Part shown: in pieces, positions 44,435-53,603 of the stretch
How positions within the stretch are numbered: position 1 is the first letter of the stretch
Layout of the letters: every line of letters starts with the position of its first letter
Assembly: GCF_009811555.1 (NCBI RefSeq)
Contig: NZ_BLIN01000005.1
Span: 372,001 to 436,000, forward strand
Length of the DNA stretch: 64,000 nucleotides
Reading direction: 5' to 3'
Source of the DNA: Streptomyces caniferus
GTDB taxonomy: Bacteria > Actinomycetota > Actinomycetes > Streptomycetales > Streptomycetaceae
Program-made: the position numbers and the translations under genes
Notes under the pieces: generated by a model
Seen by the model: only the letters and a program-made list of their open reading frames with translations
Database searches by the model: none
What the model was told of the DNA's origin: nothing

Positions 44435-44803
44435 GTGTCGCGAGGTGGGAAGATTACGGTCATGGTGGCCGCGGTGGCCGGCATTGTGTCGACACCGTTG
44501 GTCTGGCTGCTGGACAGTCCGGATGCCGGCCAGCTGGTCGGTGCCTCGGTCCAGGCCGCTACCGGCATCGCCGCCCTGGTCTGGGCACTGCTGCAACGTC
44601 CGCCTGCCCCGGCCCCCGTTCCTGGACCGGTGGACGTCGCTGTCGACACCGGGAAGGCGAAGGGGACCGACGGTGGCACGGCCCACACCGGTGTGCGGCG
44701 CCCCGGCGGGGCGGGGACCGGGTCGGCGAAGGCTGAGCGCACAGGAGATGCCACCGCTGACGGCCCAGGAAGCAGTGCCGGCACCGGCATCGACTACACC
44801 TGA
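44435..44803 (+). CDS. Small two-helix membrane protein upstream of the STAND gene
   Basis: This 122-residue protein starts at GTG 44435. It has two membrane helices (about residues 8-26 and 34-52), a Pro-rich hinge, and a long disordered Gly/Ala/Thr tail without hydrophobic segments. No family is recognised. It precedes the STAND ATPase gene by 18 bases on the same strand, so the two are probably one operon and could act together as membrane effector or anchor plus sensor. A GGGTAGGG sequence precedes the start. Confidence 0.6.
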   Translation: MSRGGKITVMVAAVAGIVSTPLVWLLDSPDAGQLVGASVQAATGIAALVWALLQRPPAPAPVPGPVDVAVDTGKAKGTDGGTAHTGVRRPGGAGTGSAKAERTGDATADGPGSSAGTGIDYT

Positions 44804-44821
44804 CCAGGACGGGGACCCGCG

Positions 44822-47800
44822 ATGAAGTGGCGAAAGCGTAAGCCCGCACCCCAGGACGGTCAGGAACCCGGAATCCAGGTCGCGGACACCGGTCCCGCCC
44901 AGGCAACCGGCGGCGCCACAGCGGTCACTGGCTACCGAGGAGCGCCCCGCACAACCGGAAGCTCTCCTGCGGCAGGGCACACCTCGGTCTCGCGGACGGG
45001 AACTGCGAACGCAGCCCCCGGCAGCGCAGCGGTGAGCGGGTACGTCGCCGGGAACGTCACGGTCGAGTACCGCGCTGCGCCGCGCACCCCGGCGTCCTGG
45101 CCGCACCAGGTCGGCGTGATTCCCCGTGAAACAGCGGCCTTCCAGGAACGCGACGAGGCAGAGGGGCTACGAGCCGCGCTTCCAGACGGCGGTACGGCGG
45201 TGCTGTGCCAGGTACTGCGCGGCATCGGTGGGGTCGGCAAGACCCAGCTCGCCGCCCACTACGCCCGGCAGGCGTGGAACGCGGGCGAACTGGATGTGCT
45301 GGTCTGGGTCGGCGCCAGCAGCAGGTCCGCCATCATCGCCGCCTATGCCCAGGCCGCCGAAGAGTTACTCGCCGTCGAACCCGGTCATCCCGAGCGCTGC
45401 GCCCAGGCGTTCTTGAAATGGCTGGAGCCCAGGCCGCCAGGCTCCGAACCGGCCTGCCGGTGGCTGGTCGTCCTGGACGATGTCGCCGACCCCGCCGATG
45501 TGACCGCACTGTGGCCCGTGGAGAATCCGCACGGCCGCACGGTGGTCACCACCCGCCGCCGCGACGTCGCCGTGCCCGGACAGCGGATCGATCTCGGAGT
45601 GTTCACCCCCGACGAAGCCGCCGCCTACGTGAGCACGTTCCTCGCCGAGCACGGTCGGCACGACGACCCGGGTGAGATCCACGCGCTGGCCCAGGACCTC
45701 GGCTACCTTCCGCTGGCCCTGTCACAGGCTGCCGCCTACATCGTCGACGCCGGCATCCCCATCGACTGCCCCGCATGTACCCACCGGCAGTGCCCCAGTT
45801 ACCGCCGCCGCCTCGCCGGCCGCACCACCACCCTCGCCAGCATGCTGCCCGAGCCCGGCACCCTGCCGGACGACCAAGCCACCACGGTCGCCGCCACATG
45901 GTCGCTGTCCGTAGAGCGCGCCGATGCACTCCGCCCAGTCGGGCTGGCACGCCCCGCACTCCACCTCGCCGCCATGCTGGACCCCGACGGCATCCCCCAG
46001 GACGTGCTGACCAGCCGACCCGCCCGGGACCACCTCACCCTGCACCGCACCCGGGATATCCCAGCACACGACCACTCCGGCGACGTCACGGAGCAAGATG
46101 CCCGGGACGCGTTGCGGGTGCTGCACCGCCTGAATCTCATCACCCATGACCCCGACGCCCCGTGCCAGGCCGTACGCACCCACCAGCTCATCCAGCGCGC
46201 CACCCGCGACACCCTCACCCCCGACCAACGCCACCAGACCGCCCGCGCCGCCGCCGACGCCCTCATGACCGTCTGGCCCGACATCGAACGCGACACCGCC
46301 CTCGCCCAGACCCTGCGCGCCAACACCGCCACCCTTGCCGCCCACGCCGAAGAGGCCCTGCACCAGCCCGCGCCACCTCCACGTCGATGGCCGCGCCGTC
46401 CCAGGCGCTCTCGTCGACTGCGGTCGGATGTCCATGTGGTGTTGTACCGCACCGGCCGCAGCATCGGCGAAGCCGGCCAAGTCACCGCCGCCATCGCCCA
46501 TTTCCACCGCCTGACCGAAACCACCACCCGCCACCTCGGCCCCCATCACCCCGACACGCTGGCCGCCCGCCACAACCTCGCCCGATGGCGGGGGGAAGCG
46601 GGTGATCCGACCGGTGCGGCTGCCGCCTTCGAAGAACTGCTGGCCGACCGGATACGGGTGTGGGGTGCTGACCACCCCGAGACCCTGACCACCCGCCACA
46701 ACCTCGCCCACTGGCGAGGGGAAGCGGGTGATGCAACCGGCGCCGCGACGGCTTACGAGGAACTGCTGGCCGACCAGGTGCGGGTACTGGGCCCCGACCA
46801 CTCCGAGACCCTGACCACCCGCCACAACCTCGCGCAATGGCGAGGCGAAGCGGGTGATGCGGCCGCTGCCGCAACGGCTTGCGAGGTGCTCCTGGCCGAG
46901 GAGATGCACCTGCGGGGCGCCGCCCACCCCCAGACCCTGACCACCCGCCACAACCTCGCCCACTGGCGAGGGGAAGCGGGTGATGTAGACGACGCCGCAG
47001 CCGCATTCGAGGAACTACTGACCGACCAGGTGCGGGTACTGGGCCCCGACCACCCCCAGACCCTGACCACCCGCCACAACCTCGCCCGATGGCGGGGTAA
47101 GGCGGGTGATGCTGCCGGCGCCGCAGCCGCTTACAAGGAACTACTGGCCGACCGGTTGCGGGTACTGGGTCCCGACCATCCCGACACCTTGAACACCCGC
47201 AACAGCCTGGCCCACTGGCGGGGAGAGGAGGGTGACGCGGCCGGCGCCGCAGCCGCCTTCGACACACTGCTGGCCGACCAGGTACGGGTACTGGGCCCCG
47301 ACCACCCCGACACCCTGACCACCCGCAACAACCTCGCCTGCTGGCGGGGCGAGGCGGGTGACGCTGCCGCTGCCGCAACGGCTTACGAGGAACTGCTGGC
47401 CGACCAGGTACGGGTACTGGGTCCCGACCACCCCGACACCCTGACCACCCGCAGCTACCTCGCCTACTGGCGGGGCAAGGCAGGTGATGCGGCCGGCGCC
47501 GCAGCCGCATACGAGGAAGTACTGGCCAACCAGACACAAGCGCAGGGCGTCGACCAACCCGAGACCCTGGCCACCCGCCACAACCTCGCCCACTGGCGGG
47601 GCAAGGCAGGTGATGCGACCGGCGCCGCAGCCGCCTTCGACACACTGCTGGCCGACCGGATACGAGTGCAGGGCGTCGACCACCCCGACACCCTGGCCGC
47701 CCGCCACAACCTCGCCCATTTTCGAGGGGAGGCCGGGGATGCGGCTGGTGCCGCAGCCGCCTTCAAGGAACTACTGGCCGACCAGATTCGAGTGCAGGGA

Positions 47801-47875
47801 CACGATCACCCCCACACGCTTGCCGCCCGAAACAGCCTCGCCCGGTGGCAGGGGAAGGCGGGGGATGGTCGTTGA
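44822..47875 (+). CDS. STAND (NB-ARC-like) ATPase with tandem TPR repeats
   Basis: This 1017-residue signal-transduction ATPase has a low-complexity N-terminus (about 1-100). An NB-ARC-like nucleoside triphosphatase domain follows, with the P-loop GIGGVGKTQ at about 134-142, Walker B WLVVLDDVADP near 215-225, a TTRRR sensor segment and a downstream winged-helix-like region. Tandem 42-residue TPR units (HNLA-X-WRGEAGD...AAAAFEELLADRVRVLGPDHP-type) start near residue 584. STAND proteins use TPR or similar repeats to sense a ligand, then oligomerise, as in regulators, apoptosis-like and anti-phage systems. Ten full units and 14 residues of an eleventh are present, and the ending GDGR is abrupt. 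The gene probably lost its natural 3' end. Confidence 0.85.
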   Translation: MKWRKRKPAPQDGQEPGIQVADTGPAQATGGATAVTGYRGAPRTTGSSPAAGHTSVSRTGTANAAPGSAAVSGYVAGNVTVEYRAAPRTPASWPHQVGVIPRETAAFQERDEAEGLRAALPDGGTAVLCQVLRGIGGVGKTQLAAHYARQAWNAGELDVLVWVGASSRSAIIAAYAQAAEELLAVEPGHPERCAQAFLKWLEPRPPGSEPACRWLVVLDDVADPADVTALWPVENPHGRTVVTTRRRDVAVPGQRIDLGVFTPDEAAAYVSTFLAEHGRHDDPGEIHALAQDLGYLPLALSQAAAYIVDAGIPIDCPACTHRQCPSYRRRLAGRTTTLASMLPEPGTLPDDQATTVAATWSLSVERADALRPVGLARPALHLAAMLDPDGIPQDVLTSRPARDHLTLHRTRDIPAHDHSGDVTEQDARDALRVLHRLNLITHDPDAPCQAVRTHQLIQRATRDTLTPDQRHQTARAAADALMTVWPDIERDTALAQTLRANTATLAAHAEEALHQPAPPPRRWPRRPRRSRRLRSDVHVVLYRTGRSIGEAGQVTAAIAHFHRLTETTTRHLGPHHPDTLAARHNLARWRGEAGDPTGAAAAFEELLADRIRVWGADHPETLTTRHNLAHWRGEAGDATGAATAYEELLADQVRVLGPDHSETLTTRHNLAQWRGEAGDAAAAATACEVLLAEEMHLRGAAHPQTLTTRHNLAHWRGEAGDVDDAAAAFEELLTDQVRVLGPDHPQTLTTRHNLARWRGKAGDAAGAAAAYKELLADRLRVLGPDHPDTLNTRNSLAHWRGEEGDAAGAAAAFDTLLADQVRVLGPDHPDTLTTRNNLACWRGEAGDAAAAATAYEELLADQVRVLGPDHPDTLTTRSYLAYWRGKAGDAAGAAAAYEEVLANQTQAQGVDQPETLATRHNLAHWRGKAGDATGAAAAFDTLLADRIRVQGVDHPDTLAARHNLAHFRGEAGDAAGAAAAFKELLADQIRVQGHDHPHTLAARNSLARWQGKAGDGR
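46571..47875 (+). repeat. 126-bp tandem repeat array encoding TPR units
   Basis: Ten complete 126-bp units and a partial eleventh run without any indel; the first units begin at 46571, 46697, 46823 and 46949. The nucleotide identity between units is high in the CGCCACAACCTCGCCCACTGG-like segment and in the GGCCCCGACCACCCC-type segment. This suggests recent expansion or gene conversion by recombination within the array. Confidence 0.9.
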
Positions 47876-48140
47876 TGTAGTCCGGCGGCTCGGTCGCGTT
47901 CACGACGTCGACGTGCAACGGGTTGCACCCCGAGCCCGTGGCACGCATCGGGTCGATGGCCGGGTTCGCGCCCAGGGCTTCCACAGCGGCCAGTTGTCGA
48001 AGGCACGAAGCGGCCGGCCGAGCCAGGACAGCAGCACCGTCGCGATCTTCTGCCCGTTCCGTCGTCCAGTCCGGGCCGGTCGAGAAGCGGGCCGAGTTCG
48101 AATGCCGTACGTCGGCGACGCCCTGGCCATCCCACTCGGT
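47872..48140 (-). pseudogene. Gene fragment, possible Fe(II)/2OG dioxygenase (TauD-like)
   Basis: Read on the minus strand, the frame gives GSGCNPLHVDVVNATEPPDY just before the junction with the STAND gene end. The His-X-Asp pair within an Asn-Pro-Leu-His-X-Asp setting resembles the iron-binding start of TauD/clavaminate synthase-like dioxygenases. The frame upstream is disturbed, and the second iron ligand and the C-terminal half are missing. This fragment abuts the truncated STAND gene. The rest of the stretch to 48326 has no supported gene. The family call is tentative. Confidence 0.4.
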
Positions 48141-48326
48141 GTGCCGGCGGCGCGGATGGGCCAGTCCAGATGATCTGGACTGCATCGTCCCGGGTCCGAT
48201 AGCGGAATCAGCTCGTGCTGTGAGCTGGGGATCCGGGGGTGTTCGGGACAATGGTTAGTTTCATGTCCGATGCGCGGGATGTTCCTTTCACACGAATCCG
48301 GATCGCCGAGTCCACCTTGTGCCGGT

Positions 48327-49247
48327 TCACAGTGCGACCACGATCTTGCCGTGAACATGCCTCTCGGCCTGCGTCGTCACGGCTTCGCGGATCTGCTCGA
48401 CCGGGAAGGTCGCCGCAATCGGCACAGTGATCTCCCCAGACTGGATCGCGTCGGTGATCCGTTCCAGGGCGCCCGGGCCCGCATCGAGGGCGCCCGTCGT
48501 GTGCACACCGGGCGGCGGCGCGGGGCCGTCGGCTATGACGGAGATCCGCTCGGGTGCCACGCCGAGTTCGAGTGCGGCCTCGGCCGCCTCCCTTCCGAAC
48601 AGGTCGGTTGCGGCGGTGATCCCTTCGGGTGCCAGGGCTCGCACCCGGTCCGCCAGGCCGGGGCCGTACGCCACGGGTTCGGCGCCGAGCCCGCGCAGGA
48701 ATCCGAAGGTGCGCTCGGAGGCGGTGCCGAGCACCCGGGCGCCCGCAAGCTTCGCCAGCTGCACGGCGAAGATGCCCACGCCGCCCGCCGCCCCGCCGAT
48801 CAGGACGGTGTCCCCGGCGTGGAGCCCGATCGCGGCGAGCGCGGCGGAGGCCGTCAGACCGGCCACCGGAAGCGTGCCCGCCACCTCGTCACCGACGCCC
48901 TCCGGTGTGCGCCACAGCGTCGCCGCGGGTGTCTTGACCAGCACGAAATCGGCGACGGACCGGCCAATCGCAGCCCCGTACACCCGGTCGCCGGTCGCGA
49001 ATCCCGTGGCTTCGGCGCCCACTTCGTCCACTACTCCGGCGAAGTCGCTGCCGAACCCGGCCGGCAGGGTGATGCCGAACCGCGCCGCCATGTCGGGCTG
49101 CGTGGTGATTTGCCAATCCATCGGATTCAGCCCGGCGGCCGTGACCCGGACGCGAACCTCGTCCGGTGCGGCGTGCGGCTCGGGTATCTCCTGCAGTTCG
49201 AGAACTTCGGGACCGCCGAATCGCCGGTAACGGACAGCTCTGCTCAT
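48327..49247 (-). CDS. Zinc-less MDR-family NADP-dependent oxidoreductase (quinone reductase-like)
   Basis: This 306-residue enzyme has an N-terminal GroES-like domain (RYRRFGGPEVLELQEIPEP) and a Rossmann domain with VLIGGAAGGVGIFAVQLAKL. It lacks the structural zinc cysteines of alcohol dehydrogenases. The family reduces quinones or enones using NADPH. The ATG at 49247 is divergent from a TetR gene, and two operator-like palindromes lie between, so its expression is probably inducible by a compound sensed by that TetR protein. Confidence 0.88.
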   Translation of the reverse strand: MSRAVRYRRFGGPEVLELQEIPEPHAAPDEVRVRVTAAGLNPMDWQITTQPDMAARFGITLPAGFGSDFAGVVDEVGAEATGFATGDRVYGAAIGRSVADFVLVKTPAATLWRTPEGVGDEVAGTLPVAGLTASAALAAIGLHAGDTVLIGGAAGGVGIFAVQLAKLAGARVLGTASERTFGFLRGLGAEPVAYGPGLADRVRALAPEGITAATDLFGREAAEAALELGVAPERISVIADGPAPPPGVHTTGALDAGPGALERITDAIQSGEITVPIAATFPVEQIREAVTTQAERHVHGKIVVAL

Positions 49248-49269
49248 GTGACTTCTCCTGGCCAGTGAT

Positions 49270-49315
49270 GGGACTTAGTCTCATGGACCGTACACCAGTG
49301 ATGGGACGAAGTCCC
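49270..49315. promoter_or_regulatory. Two TetR operator-like palindromes
   Basis: GGGAC-GAA-GTCCC (49303-49315) is perfect, and GGGAC-TTA-GTCTC (49270-49282) has one mismatch. Their starts are 33 bases apart, about three helical turns, and both are preceded by CAGTGAT. They overlap the divergent promoters of the MDR and TetR genes. Confidence 0.7.
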
Positions 49316-49328
49316 GTACACTGCTCCC

Positions 49329-49898
49329 ATGGCTCGCTGGCAACCCGACGCACCAGGACGACTCGCGGACGCCGCCCTCGACCTCTTCGAGGAGCACGGC
49401 TACGAGAACACGACCGTGATCGAGATCGCGGAGCGCGCGGGGCTCACCAAGAGCACGTTTTTCCGGTATTTCCCGGACAAGCGCGAGGTGCTCTTCGGCG
49501 GGGGCACAGTGACCGGCCTGCTCGTCGAAGGGATCGCCGCTGCGCCGCCGGCGGCCGGGCCGCTCGACGCGGTGGCGGACGCCCTGGATGCGCTCGGCCG
49601 GACGTTCTTCACCGTCGACCGCCGTGAGTTCAGCGGCCGGCGCCAGGCCGTGCTGAACGCCAATACGGAACTGCGTGAACGCGAAGCCCTGAAGAGGATC
49701 GACCTCACCGCCTCGATGATCGAGGCCCTCAACCGCCGCGGAGTCCCGAGCGTGACCGCGCGCGTGGCCGCGAAGCTGGGCACGCTCATCTGGGAGATCG
49801 CCTACGACCAGTGGATCGACACCAACAACAGCGAGGGCTTCGGCCCGCTGGCACGGCAAGCGCTCGCCGACGTACGCGCGGCCGGAGCCGTCTGCTGA
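49329..49898 (+). CDS. TetR-family regulator of the MDR oxidoreductase gene
   Basis: This 189-residue protein has an N-terminal HTH (about residues 10-55): LFEEHGYENTTVIEIAERAG followed by LTKSTFFRYFPDKREVLF. A helical ligand domain follows. The gene starts 14 bases after the perfect palindrome, so autoregulation is likely. No strong Shine-Dalgarno precedes the ATG. Confidence 0.88.
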   Translation: MARWQPDAPGRLADAALDLFEEHGYENTTVIEIAERAGLTKSTFFRYFPDKREVLFGGGTVTGLLVEGIAAAPPAAGPLDAVADALDALGRTFFTVDRREFSGRRQAVLNANTELREREALKRIDLTASMIEALNRRGVPSVTARVAAKLGTLIWEIAYDQWIDTNNSEGFGPLARQALADVRAAGAVC

Positions 49899-50321
49899 GG
49901 GCACCTCGGCCGGTGTCGCGGGAGCTGCGAGCCAGAACCCAGCGCGCGGGTCCCTCAACCGGTATCCAGGTCTCACGACTTGCGATCGCTCGGAGCGCAG
50001 TGCTGCATCAAGGTGTGGTGATCTGATACGGCGGCGCATCTCCGCGAACGCCGAGCAGGCCGCTTCCTCTTCCTCGCTGATGGCCAGGGCCTCGGTGCAT
50101 CTCCGCGGAGGCGGAGCAGACTTGGACGTGCACGGAGTCGACGTCATCCGGAACGGACTTCCTCTTGGCGGGGCATCGTCGTGTGCGGCACAGGAGCAAG
50201 CGTGGGGTCCTGGTCGTCACCCGCTGTGCTCTGCTGTACTGCCCTGCGGCTAACTTGTGTGCAGGGCAGGTACGCAGGCCCGTGGTGGCAGAGGTGCACG
50301 AGGGACGGGAGGTCGGGAAGA

Positions 50322-52616
50322 GTGTCACTGCGCGCAGGTGATCCAGCCGAAATCGGCGGTTATCCGCTGGAGGCGCGACTCGGCTCGGGTGGCATGGGCA
50401 CGGTCTTTCTGGCCCGTACGAGTTCGGGTCGTCCTGTCGCGATCAAACTGATCCACCAGCAGTTCGCGGCGGACGACGAGTTCCGCATCCGCTTCCGGCA
50501 GGAGGTGGCGGCGGCAAGGCGAGTGAGCGGCGCGTTCACCGCCGCCGTGGTCGACGCCGCCCCTGAGGCCGAGCAGCCGTGGATGGCGACGACCTACATC
50601 CAGGGGCACACGCTCGCCCGGCGCATCGCCATGAAAGGCCCGCTGAGCGGAGCGGAGCTGCGGAGGCTCGCCATCGGGCTGGCGGAGGCGCTGCGGGACA
50701 TCCACCGGGTGGGGGTCATCCACCGTGACCTGAAGCCCTCGAACGTGGTGCTCTCGCCCGAGGGCCCACGCGTCATCGACTTCGGCATTTCGCGCGCCGT
50801 GGACCAGCAGACGCTGACGATCACAGGGCGGGTCATCGGTACCCCGCCCTTCATGTCGCCGGAGCAGCTGCAGGCGCCGCGCGATGTGGGGCCGCGGTCC
50901 GATGTCTTCTCGTTGGGGACGCTGCTGGCGTACGCAGCGACGGGCCACGGGCCCTTCGACGCGGACAGCCCGTACATTGCTGCGTATCAGGTGGTGCACG
51001 AGGAGCCGTCGCTGGAAGATGTGCCGGCGGCCTTGCGCATGGTCGCCGAGTCGTGCCTGGCCAAGGAGGCCAACGCGCGCCCCTCGGCGGACGAACTCCT
51101 CGTACTGCTACGGGACCTGCCGACCGACCTCGACCAGATCGACGCGAGGGGAGCTGGCGCGGGCCGCACCCGCGACATGGTCACCGAGCATCACTTCGCG
51201 ACGCCGGCCACCCCGACGCCGGCCCCTCCGACACCGGCCACTCCGACGCCGGCAGCCCCGACACCGGCAGCCTCGGCCACCACCCCGGCCGGTCCCGATA
51301 CGGGGAGCGCCGACACCTCCATCGGCCGCCGATCGCGTCCCCGATGGCGTCCCGTGTTCGCGGCCGCGGTCGCGGTCACGGTGGCAGCGATCGGTGGAGG
51401 AGTCGCCGCACTGACGGCGGGCGGCTTCGGGGGGAACAGCGGCGGCGACAAGGGCAACAGCCTTGCGGTGCCGGGTGCCGCACTTCCGGACGGCTTCGAG
51501 CCGTGGCACAAGGCCGTGCTCGGCGGTCGCCCGGACGTCCCCGACGAGCTGCGTTGCGTTGCCCGCGACGAAGCGCTGTTCTGCGGGGGCGGCAGTGTTG
51601 TCGCGACCCGTATCAGGGCCAAGGACGGCTCGCGGGTGTGGACGGCGAAGAGCCCCGGCGTCCCCGTCAACGGCGTGCACCTGGTGGGCGCCACCGACGA
51701 CACGGTGCTCGGTTACCGCTTCGCCGCCCAGGACGCCCCGCAGGACCCCCGGAGCGAGGTGGTGGCCATCGACGCGAACAACGGACGGGAGCTGTGGTCC
51801 GTGCCGTCCGGCACCCAGTCGACGGCCGTCACGGGTCGGACTCAGGACGCCGTTGTGGTCGGTTCCGACGTCGTGACGGTCGACGCTTCCAACTCCCGCT
51901 TCGAGGCCCGCAACGCGCACAGCGGTCATGTCACGTGGACGTCGCCATTCCCAGCGGGTACGCAGTGCGCTCCCGTCCCGGTGGGCCCACAGCTCGTCGC
52001 GATGTGCGCGAAGGATGCGGAGGTGAATGCCTTTTCAGTGCGCCACCCCACCCTGTACCCGGTCGACCGCGCCTCGGGGACACTGGGCAGGCCCGTCGAA
52101 GTCAACGGCCCCGCTGTGCCGATAGGCGTCGCCAACGGCAGGCTCGTACTCCTGCAAGTACACATGGAGGGAACGGATCCGGCCGGCTACAACGGGGTGG
52201 TCCGGGTCGACCCGGCCTCGCGGAAGGTCACGTACTCCCGACCGGCCCAGACATACGCGGGGACGCCCGGTATGGCGGACGGCACCGTATACGTGAGCGG
52301 GCAGACCGGCCTCGTCACAGCACTCGACCCCGCGACCGGCCGGAAGAAGTGGTCGCGGCAGACTGGCGTGGAGGGCGCGTCGGGTCCTGTTGCGGGAGCC
52401 GGCGCACTGTATTTCAGCTCGGCCACCGGCCGGGTGGTCGCGTTGTCGCCGGACGATGGCAAAATCCTGTGGACAACAGATCCGCAGGTCGACGGTTTGA
52501 CGGGCCAGCAGGGCGCAAGCCCGCGTGTGACTCTTGCGGGGCGTGCGGTGATCGTGGCCGCGGCCAAGAACACCCTCTTCGCTTTCGACGCGCAGAAGCC
52601 GCCGAAGTCGGGCTGA
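50322..52616 (+). CDS. Membrane Ser/Thr protein kinase with extracellular PQQ-type beta-propeller
   Basis: This 764-residue receptor kinase has the Hanks-type domain at about residues 13-270: Gly-rich loop RLGSGGMGTVF, Lys42 in VAIKLI, catalytic HRDLKPSN with Asp136, DFG at 153-155 and GTPPFMSPEQ. A Pro/Thr-rich linker of repeated ATPTP units (about 293-325) and one membrane helix (about 344-366) follow. The extracellular region of about 390 residues has PQQ-like beta-propeller repeats (GRELWSVPSG, GRKKWSRQTG, GKILWTTDPQ). The kinase phosphorylates cytosolic targets in response to an outside signal. I chose the GTG at 50322; the longer frame from 50181 is not conserved-looking and the GTG has GGGAGG and GGGAAGA upstream. 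It stands alone. Confidence 0.88.
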   Translation: MSLRAGDPAEIGGYPLEARLGSGGMGTVFLARTSSGRPVAIKLIHQQFAADDEFRIRFRQEVAAARRVSGAFTAAVVDAAPEAEQPWMATTYIQGHTLARRIAMKGPLSGAELRRLAIGLAEALRDIHRVGVIHRDLKPSNVVLSPEGPRVIDFGISRAVDQQTLTITGRVIGTPPFMSPEQLQAPRDVGPRSDVFSLGTLLAYAATGHGPFDADSPYIAAYQVVHEEPSLEDVPAALRMVAESCLAKEANARPSADELLVLLRDLPTDLDQIDARGAGAGRTRDMVTEHHFATPATPTPAPPTPATPTPAAPTPAASATTPAGPDTGSADTSIGRRSRPRWRPVFAAAVAVTVAAIGGGVAALTAGGFGGNSGGDKGNSLAVPGAALPDGFEPWHKAVLGGRPDVPDELRCVARDEALFCGGGSVVATRIRAKDGSRVWTAKSPGVPVNGVHLVGATDDTVLGYRFAAQDAPQDPRSEVVAIDANNGRELWSVPSGTQSTAVTGRTQDAVVVGSDVVTVDASNSRFEARNAHSGHVTWTSPFPAGTQCAPVPVGPQLVAMCAKDAEVNAFSVRHPTLYPVDRASGTLGRPVEVNGPAVPIGVANGRLVLLQVHMEGTDPAGYNGVVRVDPASRKVTYSRPAQTYAGTPGMADGTVYVSGQTGLVTALDPATGRKKWSRQTGVEGASGPVAGAGALYFSSATGRVVALSPDDGKILWTTDPQVDGLTGQQGASPRVTLAGRAVIVAAAKNTLFAFDAQKPPKSG

Positions 52617-52706
52617 CCCGGCGGCTGGACGGCAGCAGGGCTGATGCTCCCCGCGGGGCCGTGAGGCCCCGGTCGCGCTCCGGTCGGCGCGCCACCGCCG
52701 GCTGCT

Positions 52707-53516
52707 TCAGGCTCGCATGCCGCCGTCGACGCGGAGGACCGTACCGGTGACGTAGGAGGAGCGGTCGCTGAGAAGCCAGGCGGCGGCCTGGGCTATCTCG
52801 TCCGGGTCGGCGGCGCGGCCCAGCGGGGTTTGGGCGTTGAGCTGCGCGATGGTGCCCGGGGACTTGTCCTCCCACTCGTGCAACATCTCGGTGAGCGTGG
52901 TGCCGGGCGCGATGGCGTTGACGCGGATCCCCTCCGGTCCGTAGGTGACGGATGCCGACGCGGTGAGACTGTTGACCGCCCGCTTCGCCGCGCCGTAGAC
53001 GGGCAGTTCGGGGTTGGCCATCAGACTGCCGACGCTGGAGGTGTTGACGATGGCCCCGCGCTTCGCCGTGGCACGCATGGCGGCGATTTCGGCATTCATG
53101 GCGAGCCACGCGCCCTTGAGATCGACGGCGCAGACGCGGTCGAAATCGGCCTCCGACAGCTGGTCCATCGGGCCGGGCGGCTGGCCCGTCGCACCGTTGT
53201 TGAAGGCCACGTCGAGCCGGCCGTACAGCTCCACGGCCCGGTCGACGGCGGCCCGGATGCTTGCCGCGTCGGCCAGGTCGCACACCACATGGTCCGCGGT
53301 GCCGCCGGCCGCCCGGATCTCCTCGGTCACCGTCTTGAGCTGGGCCTGCGTGCGGGCCGCGAGGAGCACCCTGGCCCCCTCCCGGGCGAACAGCCGCGCT
53401 GCAGCCGCGCCGATGCCGCGACCGGCCCCGGTGATGAAGGCGACCTTGCCGGCGAGCAGGCCCGAGGCCGTGCTTGATGTGCTGGATGTGATCGGTGCGA
53501 TCGGTGTGTTGTCCAT
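52707..53516 (-). CDS. Short-chain dehydrogenase/reductase
   Basis: This 269-residue classical SDR has FITGAGRGIGAAAARLFA near residue 28, NNGAT in place of NNAG, and the catalytic Ser-X13-Tyr-X3-Lys set in NTSSVGSLMANPELPVYGAAK. It ends GTVLRVDGGMRA. It reduces or oxidises an unknown alcohol/ketone with NAD(P)(H). It is divergent from the XRE/MmyB gene and likely controlled by it. Confidence 0.9.
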   Translation of the reverse strand: MDNTPIAPITSSTSSTASGLLAGKVAFITGAGRGIGAAAARLFAREGARVLLAARTQAQLKTVTEEIRAAGGTADHVVCDLADAASIRAAVDRAVELYGRLDVAFNNGATGQPPGPMDQLSEADFDRVCAVDLKGAWLAMNAEIAAMRATAKRGAIVNTSSVGSLMANPELPVYGAAKRAVNSLTASASVTYGPEGIRVNAIAPGTTLTEMLHEWEDKSPGTIAQLNAQTPLGRAADPDEIAQAAAWLLSDRSSYVTGTVLRVDGGMRA

Positions 53517-53603
53517 GCCGACGAGCCTGCGTCCGGCCGCCCCCTCTCATCCAGGCCCCGGGAGTACCTGGCTGGGCATCTCGCCACCGCGCACACTGGA
53601 CAG

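Noticed and set aside
46375..46440. Possible frameshift insertion in the STAND gene (Pro/Arg-rich 20-residue segment)
   Set aside because: The composition is odd, but the frame is open through it and both sides are in frame, so no lesion can be shown without homologues.
46571..47875. CRISPR-like or other DNA repeat array
   Set aside because: The 126-bp repeats are in frame, code for TPR helices and have no variable spacers.
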